A DNA stretch of 64,000 bases from Tenrec ecaudatus (Eukaryota > Chordata > Mammalia > Afrosoricida > Tenrecidae), in assembly GCF_050624435.1 (NCBI RefSeq), contig NC_134542.1:13537497-13601496 (forward strand), given 5' to 3'. Below are positions 32,901-37,180 of this stretch, piece by piece; position 1 is the first letter of the stretch, and each line of letters opens with the position of its first letter. The translations under genes were made by a program, and so were the position numbers. The notes beneath the pieces were generated by a model. It worked only from the letters and a program-made list of their open reading frames with translations. It was not told the origin of the DNA and did no database searches.

Positions 32901-34358
32901 GGTTGCGCACATTTGAGATGAAGAGAACGGCGTTTCCTCAGGGACAAGTTCAGAAAGCAGAAAGGTGAAGGGAGGAGGAGGAAGGAAAAGGAAATCCTCA
33001 GGGAACACGACGAATAAGACAACCCCGAAGTGTGCTGAGCCCGTTTTGACACACGGCGGCTCCAGGTGTCAAAGCAGAACGGTTCACGGGTCTTTGTAGA
33101 CTTGGATCTTGACCAGAGCCAATGCCGTGTCTTTCCTGAATGGATTTGGACCACAAACTTTCCTTATGAGCTTCCAGGTTTTATAAGGTGCCTTTGAAAG
33201 TAAATACAAAAATAAATGTGTGCGCACTCTGTAGACATCTTGCTCTGCCCTTTTGCTAAGCAGTTGCAAGGCAAAGGCATATTGCTCCCAGTGCATCTGT
33301 TATTTGTTGGACAGGCCCATTCTTAGCCAATTTCTGTAGGGCCTGTGACCTTAATCTGAAGAATATTGGGAGTGGCAAAATATTTCCCTCAAACGAAACT
33401 CACTCTCATCACATCAGTGCCGGCTCATAGCAGCCCTGGAGGACAGAGTAGAATCTACTCCGTGGGTTTCTCAAACCATACATGTTTATTAGATGAGAAA
33501 ACCTCCTCTTTCTCCCACCGGCTGCTGGTGGGGTTTGAACTGCTGGCCTTGCTGTTTGCAGCCCAACATACTGAGGAATCTACCAAGGGAAAAAATTATC
33601 AATTCTATCTTAGATGAGGGGTGAAATACAGGCCACTGCCAGTGTGGCAATCTGTGTGTGTGAGGTCATAGGCCTATCTCCCTCCAGAGACAAGGGAAAA
33701 TATTTATTAAACTTCTTCTGAAGGGCTCAAGTAGAAAGATGTTTGGGAAATGATGATGGCAACATAAGTACAAATGTGCCTGATGAAATGGATGTATGGA
33801 TTATGGTAAGAGCTGTAAGATAAAGTGATATATAAAACAAACAAAACAACATTTTAAAAAAAAACTTCTGTCCAGCAGCACATTTTAGAGATACCTGTGT
33901 TGTTGTTGTTGTTGTTGTTGTTTGTTGTGTTTGATACACGGAGAACAGGAAAGTCATTAAACATATTCATTTTATTTCCAAACTTAAAGGCAATTTTAAA
34001 ACGAATATTTCTAGATTTTAAAAAAATAAATTCCATTTTTGCACAGCCGTACAAACCCACAGGACAGTTCTACTTTATCTGCCAGGGTCACTATGAGGTG
34101 AAATAGATGAAGTGACAGTGCAGGGTTTTGTTTTTTGTTTGTTGTGTTCATTGGTTTGGGTGGCCTGGGGGTGAATTTCGAGTCTGGGAATATGCATAGT
34201 AACATCTCCATTGGTTTCCTTTCATCTTGTCCTGGGCGCAGATTACCTACAGGGAAGACCCATCAAGACGCGCAGTGGAGCGAACCAGCACTAGAGTCAT
34301 TAGCAAGGGGACTGCAGCGCCGCCCTCTGGACCCAGCTCCTCCGGGGCTGAAGTTTGA
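560..34358 (+). CDS. DOCK10: DOCK10, C-terminal 762 residues in 17 exons (gene enters from the left)
   Basis: DOCK10 (zizimin-3) is a cytoplasmic/membrane-recruited guanine-nucleotide exchange factor of the DOCK-D subfamily that loads GTP on Cdc42 and Rac through its C-terminal DHR-2 domain. Splicing 560-678, 1738-1850, 3588-3725, 5160-5342, 5889-5999, 7031-7246, 9023-9080, 9378-9476, 12086-12192, 13584-13706, 13867-13980, 19961-20107, 24120-24330, 26127-26317, 29179-29279, 29462-29600 and 34242-34358 gives one open frame with consistent phases, AG/GT at every junction and a terminal TGA. Residues below are numbered from the first codon in the window. About 1-222 are the helical region before DHR-2, about 223-724 are DHR-2 (lobes A, B and C), and 725-762 are the C-terminal tail. 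DOCK11 and DOCK9 are the alternatives. The residues match my memory of DOCK10 best, and the neighbouring CCDC195 gene agrees with 2q36 rather than the X-linked DOCK11 locus. The 5' two-thirds of the gene (PH and DHR-1 domains) lie outside the window. Confidence 0.93.
1508..1699. mobile_element. SPIN-like non-autonomous hAT transposon
   Basis: 192 bp bounded by terminal inverted repeats CAGCGGTTCTCAACCT and GGTGGAGAACCACTG (two mismatches). Inside are the diagnostic 'gtgaccccttt', 'gaccctttcacaggggtcac' and 'ggtcaccacaacatgaggaa' motifs. The flanks atttaaag and ctttaagt are a degenerate 8-bp target duplication. SPIN elements reached a scattered set of mammals, including tenrec, by horizontal transfer (established knowledge). 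Confidence 0.85.
1738..1850 (+). CDS. DOCK10: DOCK10 exon B
   Basis: Acceptor 'ccttgtag' and donor 'gtgaat'. After the split Ser codon it reads [20 protein letters not shown] and ends at [10 protein letters not shown] in phase 0 (about residues 41-78). This helical segment is well conserved in DOCK-D proteins. A SPIN DNA transposon ends only 38 bp upstream of the acceptor. Confidence 0.95.
2230..2960 (+). mobile_element. Ancient L1 3' fragment
   Basis: Reads in order through the classic mammalian L1 ORF2/3' UTR landmarks: 'cggaactttcctttaactgc', 'ggaaacaatatggcagg', 'gagtgttcatagcatattta', 'caattgctgattggatgaat' and 'agtgaaagaagccca'. It is heavily diverged with many stops. It lies in the DOCK10 intron between exons B and C. 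Confidence 0.7.
3008..3165 (+). mobile_element. AfroSINE-type SINE
   Basis: tRNA-like head ('taagttagccagtgagctat'), 'gatggttcaaacccacca' (B-box-like) and 'aaggatgaggctgtatggcc'. The tail 'ggttcaactcagtggcagtg' ends at about 3160. Diverged. Confidence 0.6.
3588..3725 (+). CDS. DOCK10: DOCK10 exon C
   Basis: Acceptor 'gtttccag', donor 'gtaagg'. It has 46 codons, phase 0 at both ends, beginning [20 protein letters not shown] and ending ASLRLFVCK (about residues 79-124). It is part of the alpha-helical scaffold ahead of the GEF domain. Confidence 0.95.
3845..3972 (+). mobile_element. AfroSINE-type SINE (5' part)
   Basis: A well preserved head 'ccctggtggctaagtggtta', 'agttcaaacccaccagctct' and 'gatttacagtctcagatacc'. 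The 3' third is missing. Confidence 0.75.
4085..4390 (+). mobile_element. L1 3' UTR fragment
   Basis: A diverged copy of the same L1 3' end seen at 22.5-23.3 kb: 'gatatggcaaaaagtaataa', 'ggaggggagggagatag', 'atgttttgaaactgatgg', 'gcttgatctaactgaattat' and 'tggattgttataat'. Confidence 0.6.
5160..5342 (+). CDS. DOCK10: DOCK10 exon D
   Basis: Acceptor 'atttctgtag', donor 'gtaagt'. It has 61 codons in phase 0, from [20 protein letters not shown] to KSIVRSHLQ (about residues 125-185). It is cysteine-rich for this region (C at 137, 141, 148 and 149 of the window numbering). The exon is read in a clean frame without indels. Confidence 0.95.
5889..5999 (+). CDS. DOCK10: DOCK10 exon E
   Basis: Acceptor 'cccttccag', donor 'gtaaga'. 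It has 37 codons, phase 0, from [20 protein letters not shown] to NGDKQMK (about residues 186-222). This conserved helical segment leads into DHR-2. Confidence 0.95.
6665..6798 (+). mobile_element. AfroSINE-type SINE (3' part)
   Basis: 'aaaaagatgaggctttctac', 'acagtctcagaaacccacag' and 'gttgccgtgagttggcctta' show the body and tail. The tRNA-like head is lost. Confidence 0.75.
7031..7246 (+). CDS. DOCK10: DOCK10 exon F: start of DHR-2 lobe A
   Basis: Acceptor 'tttccaaag', donor 'gtgatg' (a weak donor: +4/+5 are not AG). It has 72 codons in phase 0, from [20 protein letters not shown] to [11 protein letters not shown] (about residues 223-294). It contains the '[20 protein letters not shown]' helices that open the DOCKER/DHR-2 domain (dimerising lobe A). 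This is the largest coding exon in the window. Confidence 0.95.
7749..7817. repeat. 17-bp tandem repeat, 4 copies
   Basis: Units TGTACAGATCTGAAATG at 7749-7765, 7784-7800 and 7801-7817 are identical. The copy at 7766-7783 has one inserted A. Each unit contains AGATCT and TGTACA palindromes. In the intron after exon F. Confidence 0.9.
8085..8262 (+). mobile_element. AfroSINE-type SINE
   Basis: Full-length-like: 'gggagccttggcggggtagc', 'aggaggaagaccaaactatc', 'ctgtcgctgagtcagaatca' and 'gacagtgggtctggggttt'. The B-box region is diverged. Confidence 0.7.
9023..9080 (+). CDS. DOCK10: DOCK10 exon G: DHR-2 lobe A
   Basis: A 58-bp exon with acceptor 'ctcatttcag' and donor 'gtaagc'. It reads [19 protein letters not shown] and leaves one base (G) of a split Gly codon (about residues 295-313). 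Too short to stand out as an ORF, it is supported by conserved sequence, splice sites and phase. Confidence 0.95.
9378..9476 (+). CDS. DOCK10: DOCK10 exon H: DHR-2 lobe A, variable loop
   Basis: Acceptor 'tgccatag', donor 'gtgagt'. It enters with GT (completing Gly), then [20 protein letters not shown] ending TTPGGG and one base of a split Ser codon (about residues 314-346). The Pro/Gly/Ser-rich part is a loop and is the least conserved stretch within DHR-2. Confidence 0.93.
9562..9666 (+). mobile_element. Short hAT-like MITE, copy 1
   Basis: 105 bp with inverted ends (TACCATATATACTCGTGTAT ... ATACTCGAGTACATACGGTA). The core 'aaaattaggtgcctc' is shared with 27746-27859 and 35757-35873. The 'actcgagtataag' ends resemble non-autonomous hAT elements of tetrapods. 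I am not sure of the family name. Confidence 0.65.
10890..11003 (-). mobile_element. AfroSINE-type SINE, antisense
   Basis: 'gcctcatctttctcctgtgg', 'tggattcaaaccactcactc' and 'taccggggcccta' are the reverse complement of the SINE head and body. Confidence 0.7.
11060..11150 (-). mobile_element. AfroSINE-type SINE, antisense fragment
   Basis: 'cctcatctttctcccgagga', then a diverged B-box and 'cattgtctaacccacagccc'. It lies 60 bp from the previous SINE in the same orientation. Confidence 0.5.
12086..12192 (+). CDS. DOCK10: DOCK10 exon I: DHR-2 lobe A
   Basis: Acceptor 'gattctccag', donor 'gtgaga'. It completes Ser, then reads [20 protein letters not shown] and ends [10 protein letters not shown] in phase 0 (about residues 347-382). 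It includes the acidic [11 protein letters not shown] linker of lobe A. The first bases after AG are 'gtatg', which resemble a donor, but the frame requires them as coding. Confidence 0.94.
12370..12625 (-). mobile_element. BovB (RTE) 3' end, antisense
   Basis: 'tcctaataacatgtccaaag', 'atgtgagatgaagtctccct' and 'gccgtacttcttccaggaca' are reverse complements of the BovB tail found in the same orientation at 21.3 and 39.0 kb. Starts 180 bp after exon I. Confidence 0.7.
13150..13255 (-). mobile_element. AfroSINE-type SINE, antisense
   Basis: 'gtgggtttgaaccactaacc', 'ctgcttaaccactataccag' and 'caaggctccca' form the reverse complement of the tRNA-like head. Confidence 0.75.
13365..13490 (-). mobile_element. 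AfroSINE-type SINE, antisense
   Basis: 'tggattcaaaccaacaaccc', 'aatgcttaactgtttgcacc' and 'acccagggtctcc', again the head in reverse. It ends less than 100 bp before the DOCK10 exon J acceptor and may explain that exon's weak polypyrimidine tract. Confidence 0.75.
13584..13706 (+). CDS. DOCK10: DOCK10 exon J: DHR-2 lobe A, tandem acceptor
   Basis: Donor 'gtatgg'. From 13584 it reads (K)[20 protein letters not shown] through [14 protein letters not shown], phase 0 (about residues 383-423). The acceptor is cagaag, a NAGNAG pair. Splicing after the first AG gives an extra Lys; splicing after the second (exon start 13587) starts at Ile. I list the upstream site because CAG is normally preferred over AAG. 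The polypyrimidine tract is poor ('tttgatttgggaactgcag'). Confidence 0.9.
13867..13980 (+). CDS. DOCK10: DOCK10 exon K: DHR-2 lobe A/B junction
   Basis: Acceptor 'atggtttcag', donor 'gtaagt'. It has 38 codons in phase 0, [20 protein letters not shown] to YYRVAFYGQ (about residues 424-461). '[12 protein letters not shown]' is the hallmark DOCK-family signature where lobe B begins. The intron before it is only 160 bp. Confidence 0.96.
15780..15950 (+). mobile_element. AfroSINE-type SINE
   Basis: 'catggtcagcagtttgaaac', 'tgggagaaagcctgggcttt', 'agttacagtcttgtaaaccc' and 'agtcactatgagtcagtatt' run in order. A fairly complete, low-divergence copy. Confidence 0.85.
17005..17205 (-). mobile_element. 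AfroSINE-type SINE, antisense
   Basis: From 'ctagctcatagcgacccc' through 'tttatctttctcctgcggag' to 'tttgaaccactaaccgttgg' and 'ctgacccacc'. Near full length in reverse. Confidence 0.8.
18621..18672. repeat. 20-bp-arm inverted repeat (hairpin)
   Basis: Left arm ATTAAAATTTACATCTGTGC (18621-18640), 12-nt loop, right arm GTACAGATATAAATTTTAAT (18653-18672). 18 of 20 positions pair; A/T runs outside extend it with a bulge. In the K-L intron. Confidence 0.85.
19235..19287. repeat. (CA)n / CCA / C-rich simple repeat
   Basis: About ten CA units, then CCA units, then a C-rich run with single As. Compound microsatellite in the K-L intron. Confidence 0.9.
19961..20107 (+). CDS. DOCK10: DOCK10 exon L: DHR-2 lobe B
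   Basis: Acceptor 'tcttccatag', donor 'gtaccg' (unusual +4/+5). It has 49 codons in phase 0, [20 protein letters not shown] to [11 protein letters not shown] (about residues 462-510). '[13 protein letters not shown]' and 'L...YADKFG' are characteristic of the GTPase-binding beta-sheet lobe. The preceding intron is about 6 kb, the longest within the window's DOCK10 part. Confidence 0.96.
20805..20950 (-). mobile_element. L1 3' end, antisense
   Basis: 'cattttattaggggctcata', 'caactcttatcacaatccat', 'catcaattgtataaagcaca' and 'caaagcatttgctctccacg' are the exact reverse of the end of the L1 at 23.2-23.3 kb. A 145-bp, 5'-truncated copy. Confidence 0.85.
21243..21655 (-). mobile_element. BovB (RTE) 3' end, antisense
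   Basis: 'gtcagttgccaccaagtagg', 'actgatgcagccactgtgtc', 'gcatgatgtcctgctccagg' and 'acaataggtccaaagtatgt' follow the BovB tail in reverse. The ORFs overlying it on both strands are decayed BovB sequence. Confidence 0.85.
22510..23312 (+). mobile_element. L1 3' UTR, sense, with poly(A)
   Basis: About 800 bp: 'catggaagaagcacaccgcc', 'gatgagtcagtcagggtgcg', 'tacaaggatctacatgtgac', 'agatatgacaaaataataat' and 'gtatggattgtgacaagagt', ending 'aataaaatgtttaaaag' and A-rich. The best-preserved copy of this L1 3' end here. It includes a (CCA)n at 22792-22815. Confidence 0.85.
23320..23590 (+). mobile_element. BovB (RTE) 3' end, sense
   Basis: 'catcatgcttggtaaggtag', 'gaggaagtccctcaatgaga' and 'tcgcccaccgggttgttctg', then 'gatggcacctgatagcagc'. 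It abuts the L1 A-tail, so one inserted at or into the other's end. Confidence 0.8.
24120..24330 (+). CDS. DOCK10: DOCK10 exon M: DHR-2 lobe B
   Basis: Acceptor 'tgttcacacag', donor 'gtaggt'. It reads [20 protein letters not shown] to [13 protein letters not shown] and leaves one base of a split Thr codon (about residues 511-580). '[18 protein letters not shown]' and '[10 protein letters not shown]' form the lobe-B strands that contact switch regions of the GTPase. Part of the exon is unusually GC-rich compared with the introns. Confidence 0.97.
24510..24830. mobile_element. Degenerate SINE sequence
   Basis: SINE-tail words in both orientations ('ggtcgattccaactcatgcc' at 24540, 'catgagtcgggatcagctca' at 24790) flank diverged sequence. 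Possibly two fragments. Just after exon M. Confidence 0.4.
25140..25480. mobile_element. Ancient L2/MIR-like fragment (tentative)
   Basis: 'caatgagtgcctcgtctgtg ... gttccagatgctggcgttta' and 'cttgtcctccagatgtgcat' follow the word order of an old L2 3' end. Strongly diverged. Confidence 0.4.
25560..25745 (-). mobile_element. AfroSINE-type SINE, antisense
   Basis: 'gttgattccagctcaaagga', 'tttgaaccattggccttttg' and 'aatgcttagccacggaacca', ending 'ccagggctcct'. Near full length, reverse, between exons M and N. Confidence 0.85.
26127..26317 (+). CDS. DOCK10: DOCK10 exon N: DHR-2 lobe C
   Basis: Acceptor 'gcttgtatgcag', donor 'gtgagc'. It completes Thr, then [20 protein letters not shown], '[11 protein letters not shown]' and '[12 protein letters not shown]' (about residues 581-644). 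The end of the exon enters the alpha-10 insert, the nucleotide-sensor loop. In DOCK9 a valine here expels GDP and Mg2+, and the equivalent GSV is present. Confidence 0.96.
27746..27859 (-). mobile_element. Short hAT-like MITE, copy 2
   Basis: 'taccgtatacacttgagtat', 'gccgaggcaactaattttac' and 'cttatacacaagtaaatacg', in opposite orientation to the copies at 9.56 and 35.76 kb. Inverted ends preserved. Confidence 0.65.
27880..28095 (+). mobile_element. AfroSINE-type SINE
   Basis: 'tgagtggcacagtgcgttaa', 'gcggtttgtacccaccagct', 'gtttacaatctcagaaacca' and 'ggcagcgggtttggttttga'. Complete through the 3' T/G-rich tail. It starts 20 bp after the hAT-like MITE. Confidence 0.85.
28622..28800 (+). mobile_element. 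AfroSINE-type SINE
   Basis: 'gactcagtggctaaatgttg', 'cagtggttcaaacccaccag', 'gtggaacagttccagtctat' and 'cagaagtgactcaatggcaa'. Near complete. Confidence 0.85.
28815..28960 (+). mobile_element. AfroSINE-type SINE, second in tandem
   Basis: 'ccaacggtggctcagtgatt', 'ctgtgtaagcccactagtcc' and 'gaaaaccccatgggccatcc'. More diverged than the copy directly upstream. Confidence 0.65.
29179..29279 (+). CDS. DOCK10: DOCK10 exon O: DHR-2 lobe C
   Basis: Acceptor 'cccccatag', donor 'gtaagc'. It reads [20 protein letters not shown] to KLLKEIF plus two bases of a split Arg codon (about residues 645-678). It completes the nucleotide-sensor loop (VNAGP) and the following lobe-C helix. AfroSINE copies end about 200 bp upstream. 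Confidence 0.96.
29462..29600 (+). CDS. DOCK10: DOCK10 exon P: end of DHR-2
   Basis: Acceptor 'gtcccaaaag', donor 'gtgagg'. It completes Arg, then [20 protein letters not shown] to [13 protein letters not shown], phase 0 (about residues 679-724). These are the last lobe-C helices. The intron before it is 182 bp. A (TA)n tract follows 260 bp into the next intron. Confidence 0.96.
29861..29928. repeat. (AT)34 microsatellite
   Basis: An uninterrupted AT dinucleotide tract about 68 bp long in the intron after exon P, 260 bp downstream of the donor. Self-complementary, so prone to cruciform formation and length change. Confidence 0.97.
30655..30815 (-). mobile_element. BovB (RTE) fragment, antisense, degenerate
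   Basis: 'aaaacagtgtccagtcctga', 'gtcctcacagtagtttcttg' and 'cattgaaggacttcctcatt' follow BovB-tail word order in reverse. High divergence. Confidence 0.5.
31620..32300 (+). mobile_element. Ancient L1 3' fragment
   Basis: 'atctatcagtcccacgacta' and 'ggtatgttatcctagagaaa', then 'ggtagcactgttcacaagag' and 'ctatgaaacacctggctgag', the usual order of L1 ORF2 end/3' UTR. In the intron before the DOCK10 terminal exon. Confidence 0.65.
33395..33570 (-). mobile_element. AfroSINE-type SINE, antisense
   Basis: 'cggctcatagcagccctgga', 'tcctctttctcccaccggct' and 'ggggtttgaactgctggcct'. Near complete in reverse. Confidence 0.8.
33700..33870 (+). mobile_element. L1 3' end, sense, 5'-truncated
   Basis: 'gatgatggcaacataagtac', 'gatgtatggattatggtaag', then 'aaacaacattttaaaaaaaa'. 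Same family as 22.5-23.3 kb. Confidence 0.7.
33899..33922. repeat. (TTG)8 microsatellite
   Basis: About eight TTG units after 'cctgtg'. In the last DOCK10 intron. Confidence 0.9.
34045..34115 (+). mobile_element. AfroSINE-type SINE, 3' fragment
   Basis: 'cgtacaaacccacaggacag', 'tctactttatctgccagggt' and 'cactatgaggtgaaatagat'. It ends about 130 bp before the DOCK10 terminal exon. Confidence 0.6.
34242..34358 (+). CDS. DOCK10: DOCK10 terminal coding exon with stop TGA
   Basis: Acceptor 'cctgggcgcag'. The 38 codons read [20 protein letters not shown] then [10 protein letters not shown] and PSSSGAEV, followed by TGA at 34356-34358 (about residues 725-762). The layout (ITxRxD..., TRVISK, ...SSSxAEV-stop) matches the DOCK10 C-terminus, but this tail is clearly less conserved than DHR-2. 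The final '-AEV' could act as a short C-terminal peptide ligand (PDZ-like, inference). The 3' UTR follows directly. Confidence 0.9.
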   Translation: MTYREDPSRRAVERTSTRVISKGTAAPPSGPSSSGAEV

Positions 34359-34594
34359 GGGTGCAGCATTCCGAGCGCCTCTAGAACTCTCGACGTTTGC
34401 AGCTACTCTCGGGGAGGAGAGAGAATTAATTTATTTGAAGTTTTTATGATGTTTATATATATGGTACACATAATGTGTGTACACACATATACACATACAC
34501 ATCTGGGGGCTTAAAAAAGTTTGTAGCAAAATAGAATGAAAAGGCAATGACATTTCCCATGAACTTCTTGAAGCCTCCTCGTAGGGAAGTGGCA

Positions 34595-34785
34595 TAACCC
34601 TGGCGGTGGTGTCGTGGGATCTCTGGTGGGCTGCGAAGCCCCAGGTGAGCAGTTCAAACCCCAGCTACGTGGCGGGAGAAAGAGGAGGCTTTCTACCTCC
34701 GATAGAGTTAGTCTCTGAAACCCACAGAGGCAGTTCTCTGTTCTAAAGGGTAGCTGTCAGCCAGACTCAAATGATGGCAGTGAGT
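34595..34785 (+). mobile_element. AfroSINE-type SINE in the DOCK10 3' UTR
   Basis: 'ccctggcggtggtgtcgtgg', 'gagcagttcaaaccccagct', 'aagaggaggctttctacctc' and 'cagactcaaatgatggcagt'. Complete and sense to the transcript. Confidence 0.85.
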
Positions 34786-34904
34786 CAACCTTTTTTTTTT
34801 TAATGTATGTGAACATAAAGGGGCTTCAACATACTTGTGGGAAAATGGAATGGAAAATGATGAAATGTCTCCAAGAACTTTCTGAAGTCTGCTTATTCAC
34901 ATAC

Positions 34905-35118
34905 CGAGGAGCTCTGGTAGCATAAAGGTTATACATTGAGCTGCTAAATTAAAGGTCAGCGGTTTGAAACCACCAGCTGCTCTGAGAGAGAAAGGTGAGG
35001 CTTTCTGATACAGTGAGACGGTTCCAGCCTTGGAAACCCACAAGGGCCACTTGGCCCTGCTCTCCAGGGTTTCCGTGAGTCAGGATCAACTCAATGGCAG
35101 TGAGTTTGGTTTTTAAAG
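34905..35118 (+). mobile_element. Second AfroSINE-type SINE in the DOCK10 3' UTR
   Basis: 'gagctctggtagcataaagg', 'ggtcagcggtttgaaaccac', 'aaaggtgaggctttctgata' and 'gagtcaggatcaactcaatg', ending 'gtgagtttggtttttaaag'. Complete, low divergence, directly followed by (CA)n. Confidence 0.9.
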
Positions 35119-35123
35119 TTTTG

Positions 35124-35125
<2 letters not shown>

Positions 35126-35164
<39 letters not shown>
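35126..35164. repeat. (CA)19 microsatellite in the DOCK10 3' UTR
   Basis: 39 bp of uninterrupted CA immediately 3' of a SINE, the typical site where a SINE tail seeds a microsatellite. Confidence 0.97.
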
Positions 35165-35166
<2 letters not shown>

Positions 35167-35537
35167 TTTTCTAACCTCGCTAGCTTGGGAATTTTGCCAT
35201 CCTCCAGATTTGCACATTTTTGGTGTTTGCTGTCAATTATATAGTCAATACCAAGTCCTAGTACAGTATTTTGAAGGTTCAAGTGAATGTTTTTGTAACA
35301 TGTAAATAGAGAATGTAAAATACATGATTTTTACCAAATGGAAAAGAACCTGTTTAGTTAATACTCCTGAAAGTACTAAAATGATATGATTTCAGACAAA
35401 ATTATATTAATGTTATTTGTGTACAAAAGTGTTGATAAATACTAATCTTTAAAGTTCATGGGGTTTCTTTATTTGTAATATATGTCTCTTTAAAACAATG
35501 GGATATGAAATTATGGAATTATTTTGTTGTTAATATA

Positions 35538-35543
35538 AATAAA
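35538..35543 (+). terminator. Candidate poly(A) signal AATAAA for DOCK10
   Basis: This is the first canonical AATAAA downstream of the DOCK10 stop, about 1.18 kb into the UTR. It is followed within 30 bp by T/G-rich sequence ('ttgcatttggttttc') suited to a downstream element. An alternative lies at 35908. Confidence 0.55.
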
Positions 35544-35756
35544 AAATACACTTACTTTGCATTTGGTTTTCTCATGGGAGGTAGTGAGTCACTGTTAACA
35601 TTCGTTCGTTGGGCATTTATTAAGGGCAATTCTATACACAATACTTAGGATGCTTTATAGAGAAATCAGGCAGAGAGCTCAAAATTCATCTGCAAATCTC
35701 CTATGATGATCAATTAGGCAGATCAGTGGTTTCTAAACCTAAAAGACTATTATATT

Positions 35757-35873
35757 TACTGTATATACTTGTGTATAAGCCAAGTTTTTCGGCACATTTT
35801 TATGCGGTTTTTGTGGTAAAACTAGGTGCCTCGGATGATAGTCGGGTCGCCTTATACTCAAGTGTATATGGTA
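35757..35873 (+). mobile_element. Short hAT-like MITE, copy 3
   Basis: 117 bp. The ends CTGTATATACTTGTGTATAA and TTATACTCAAGTGTATATGG pair as inverted repeats. The core 'ttgtggtaaaactaggtgcc' matches copies 1 and 2. Just downstream of the DOCK10 poly(A) signal. Confidence 0.7.
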
Positions 35874-35874
35874 T

Positions 35875-36765
35875 TTGACATAATACATATATAGATTAAT
35901 AAGATACAATAAATTCAAATCTTGAACATTTTAGTACTTATTGGCACTATTTACAGTTATTCCAATTCTATTCTAAACTCGGGTGGGTGCATTTTCCTGC
36001 CTGCTTTGAAGTTAAACATGGCGGAGGTTGGATTCCTAGGCCGGTGTGCCTCAGACAAGCCACCCGATTTGTCAGAGCTTCCACCCTAAAGTCAGAAAAA
36101 AGACCTGACCATCAACCTCCAGGCCAGAGTTGACTGCCAGAAAACAAGAAACCTTTAGCTGAGTGGCTCTCTTTCTGCTGTGAAAGCCCACTGGCCACTG
36201 TCAGCTTCTCAGAGGAGGGAGGAGAGGGCTTGGAACACATATCTCAATGTGAACATAGACGTCATAAGAGAGTATTTTAGAGAAGAACGCTGATTTCTCA
36301 GAACTCATTAAGCAGGTGTTAGTTTTCCCCAAACAGCCCACTGCTTGATTGTACAAACTAAAATTCCCTCTCATCCCCTAGATGCGCTGGCCCTAACTGG
36401 GTCTCAGCTTCTTGGTCCCTCAGAGCTCTCCACCACTGCTCTGCTTAGGCGAGTGTTCCAGAGCCCTTTGGCTCCATCGTTAGGAGCACAATGAAGTGTT
36501 CTGGAATTCTCCTTCTTCTCACCCTTGTCTATAGTTTCTTATGATCCGCATCGTAGAATGCCATGACACAGTCAATAAAACACAAGTAAACATTTTTCTG
36601 GTATTCTCTGCTTTCAGCCATCTGACATCAGAAATGCTATCCCTTGTTCCATTCCTCTTCTGAATTCTACCTGAATCTCTGGCTTCTATAGCCATTGTTG
36701 GATGATATTCAGCAAAATTTTATTGCCTATGATATTGTCCTGTAACTTGGAGAAACGTTTAAAAT
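35875..36765. other. Intergenic, nothing recognised
   Basis: About 900 bp with no convincing ORF, exon or repeat. Some parts may be old conserved non-coding DNA; single-sequence reading cannot tell. Confidence 0.4.
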
Positions 36766-36769
36766 TGTC

Positions 36770-37180
36770 AAAATTCATCTTGCTTGGATCCACACACAGC
36801 TCATGAAAGCAGCAATCAAAAGATCGAAAGACACATTGCATTGGGTAAATCAGCTGCACAAGACTTCTTTAAAATTTTGGAAAACAAAGGTGTTACTTTG
36901 AGGTCTGAAGTGCGCCTGACTTCAGCCATGGCTTTCTCAATTGCTTTGTATGTAAGTGGATGTTGGACATTAATTAAGGAGGATCAAAGAATTGATTCGT
37001 TTGAAGCATAGTGCTGGCTAAGAATAATGAAAATACCATTGACCGCCAAAAATCAAACAGATCTCTCTTGGAGGAAGTACAGCCAAAATGCTCCTGAGAG
37101 GCAAGGATGGCGAGGATCCTTTGACTATGAAGAAAAGAGCTTCACTAGGGGCTTAAGCCCGGTGTGTACCTTGAAAATGA
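36770..37180 (+). mobile_element. BovB (RTE) ORF2 end, sense, broken
   Basis: 'gaaagcagcaatcaaaagat', 'gacacattgcattgggtaaa', 'gcgcctgacttcagccatgg', 'gaggatcaaagaattgattc' and 'ccattgaccgccaaaaatca' follow the BovB C-terminal coding/3' region. Split by stops into two short frames. Confidence 0.85.

Larger units (their letters stand above)
34359..35565 (+). other. DOCK10: DOCK10 3' UTR (inferred extent)
   Basis: From the stop to just past the first AATAAA (35538-35543). It contains two same-orientation AfroSINE copies, a (CA)n repeat at 35126-35164 and an AT-rich last 300 bp with many ATTTA/TTAATA-like motifs. The true cleavage site cannot be read without transcript data. A second AATAAA at 35908-35913 could give a longer form. 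Confidence 0.6.

Noticed and set aside
560-34358. Assignment to DOCK11 or DOCK9 instead of DOCK10
   Set aside because: DOCK9 differs at many DHR-2 positions that I remember. DOCK11 is close, but its gene is X-linked and not next to CCDC195. The neighbour gene and residue pattern favour DOCK10. A protein alignment would settle it.
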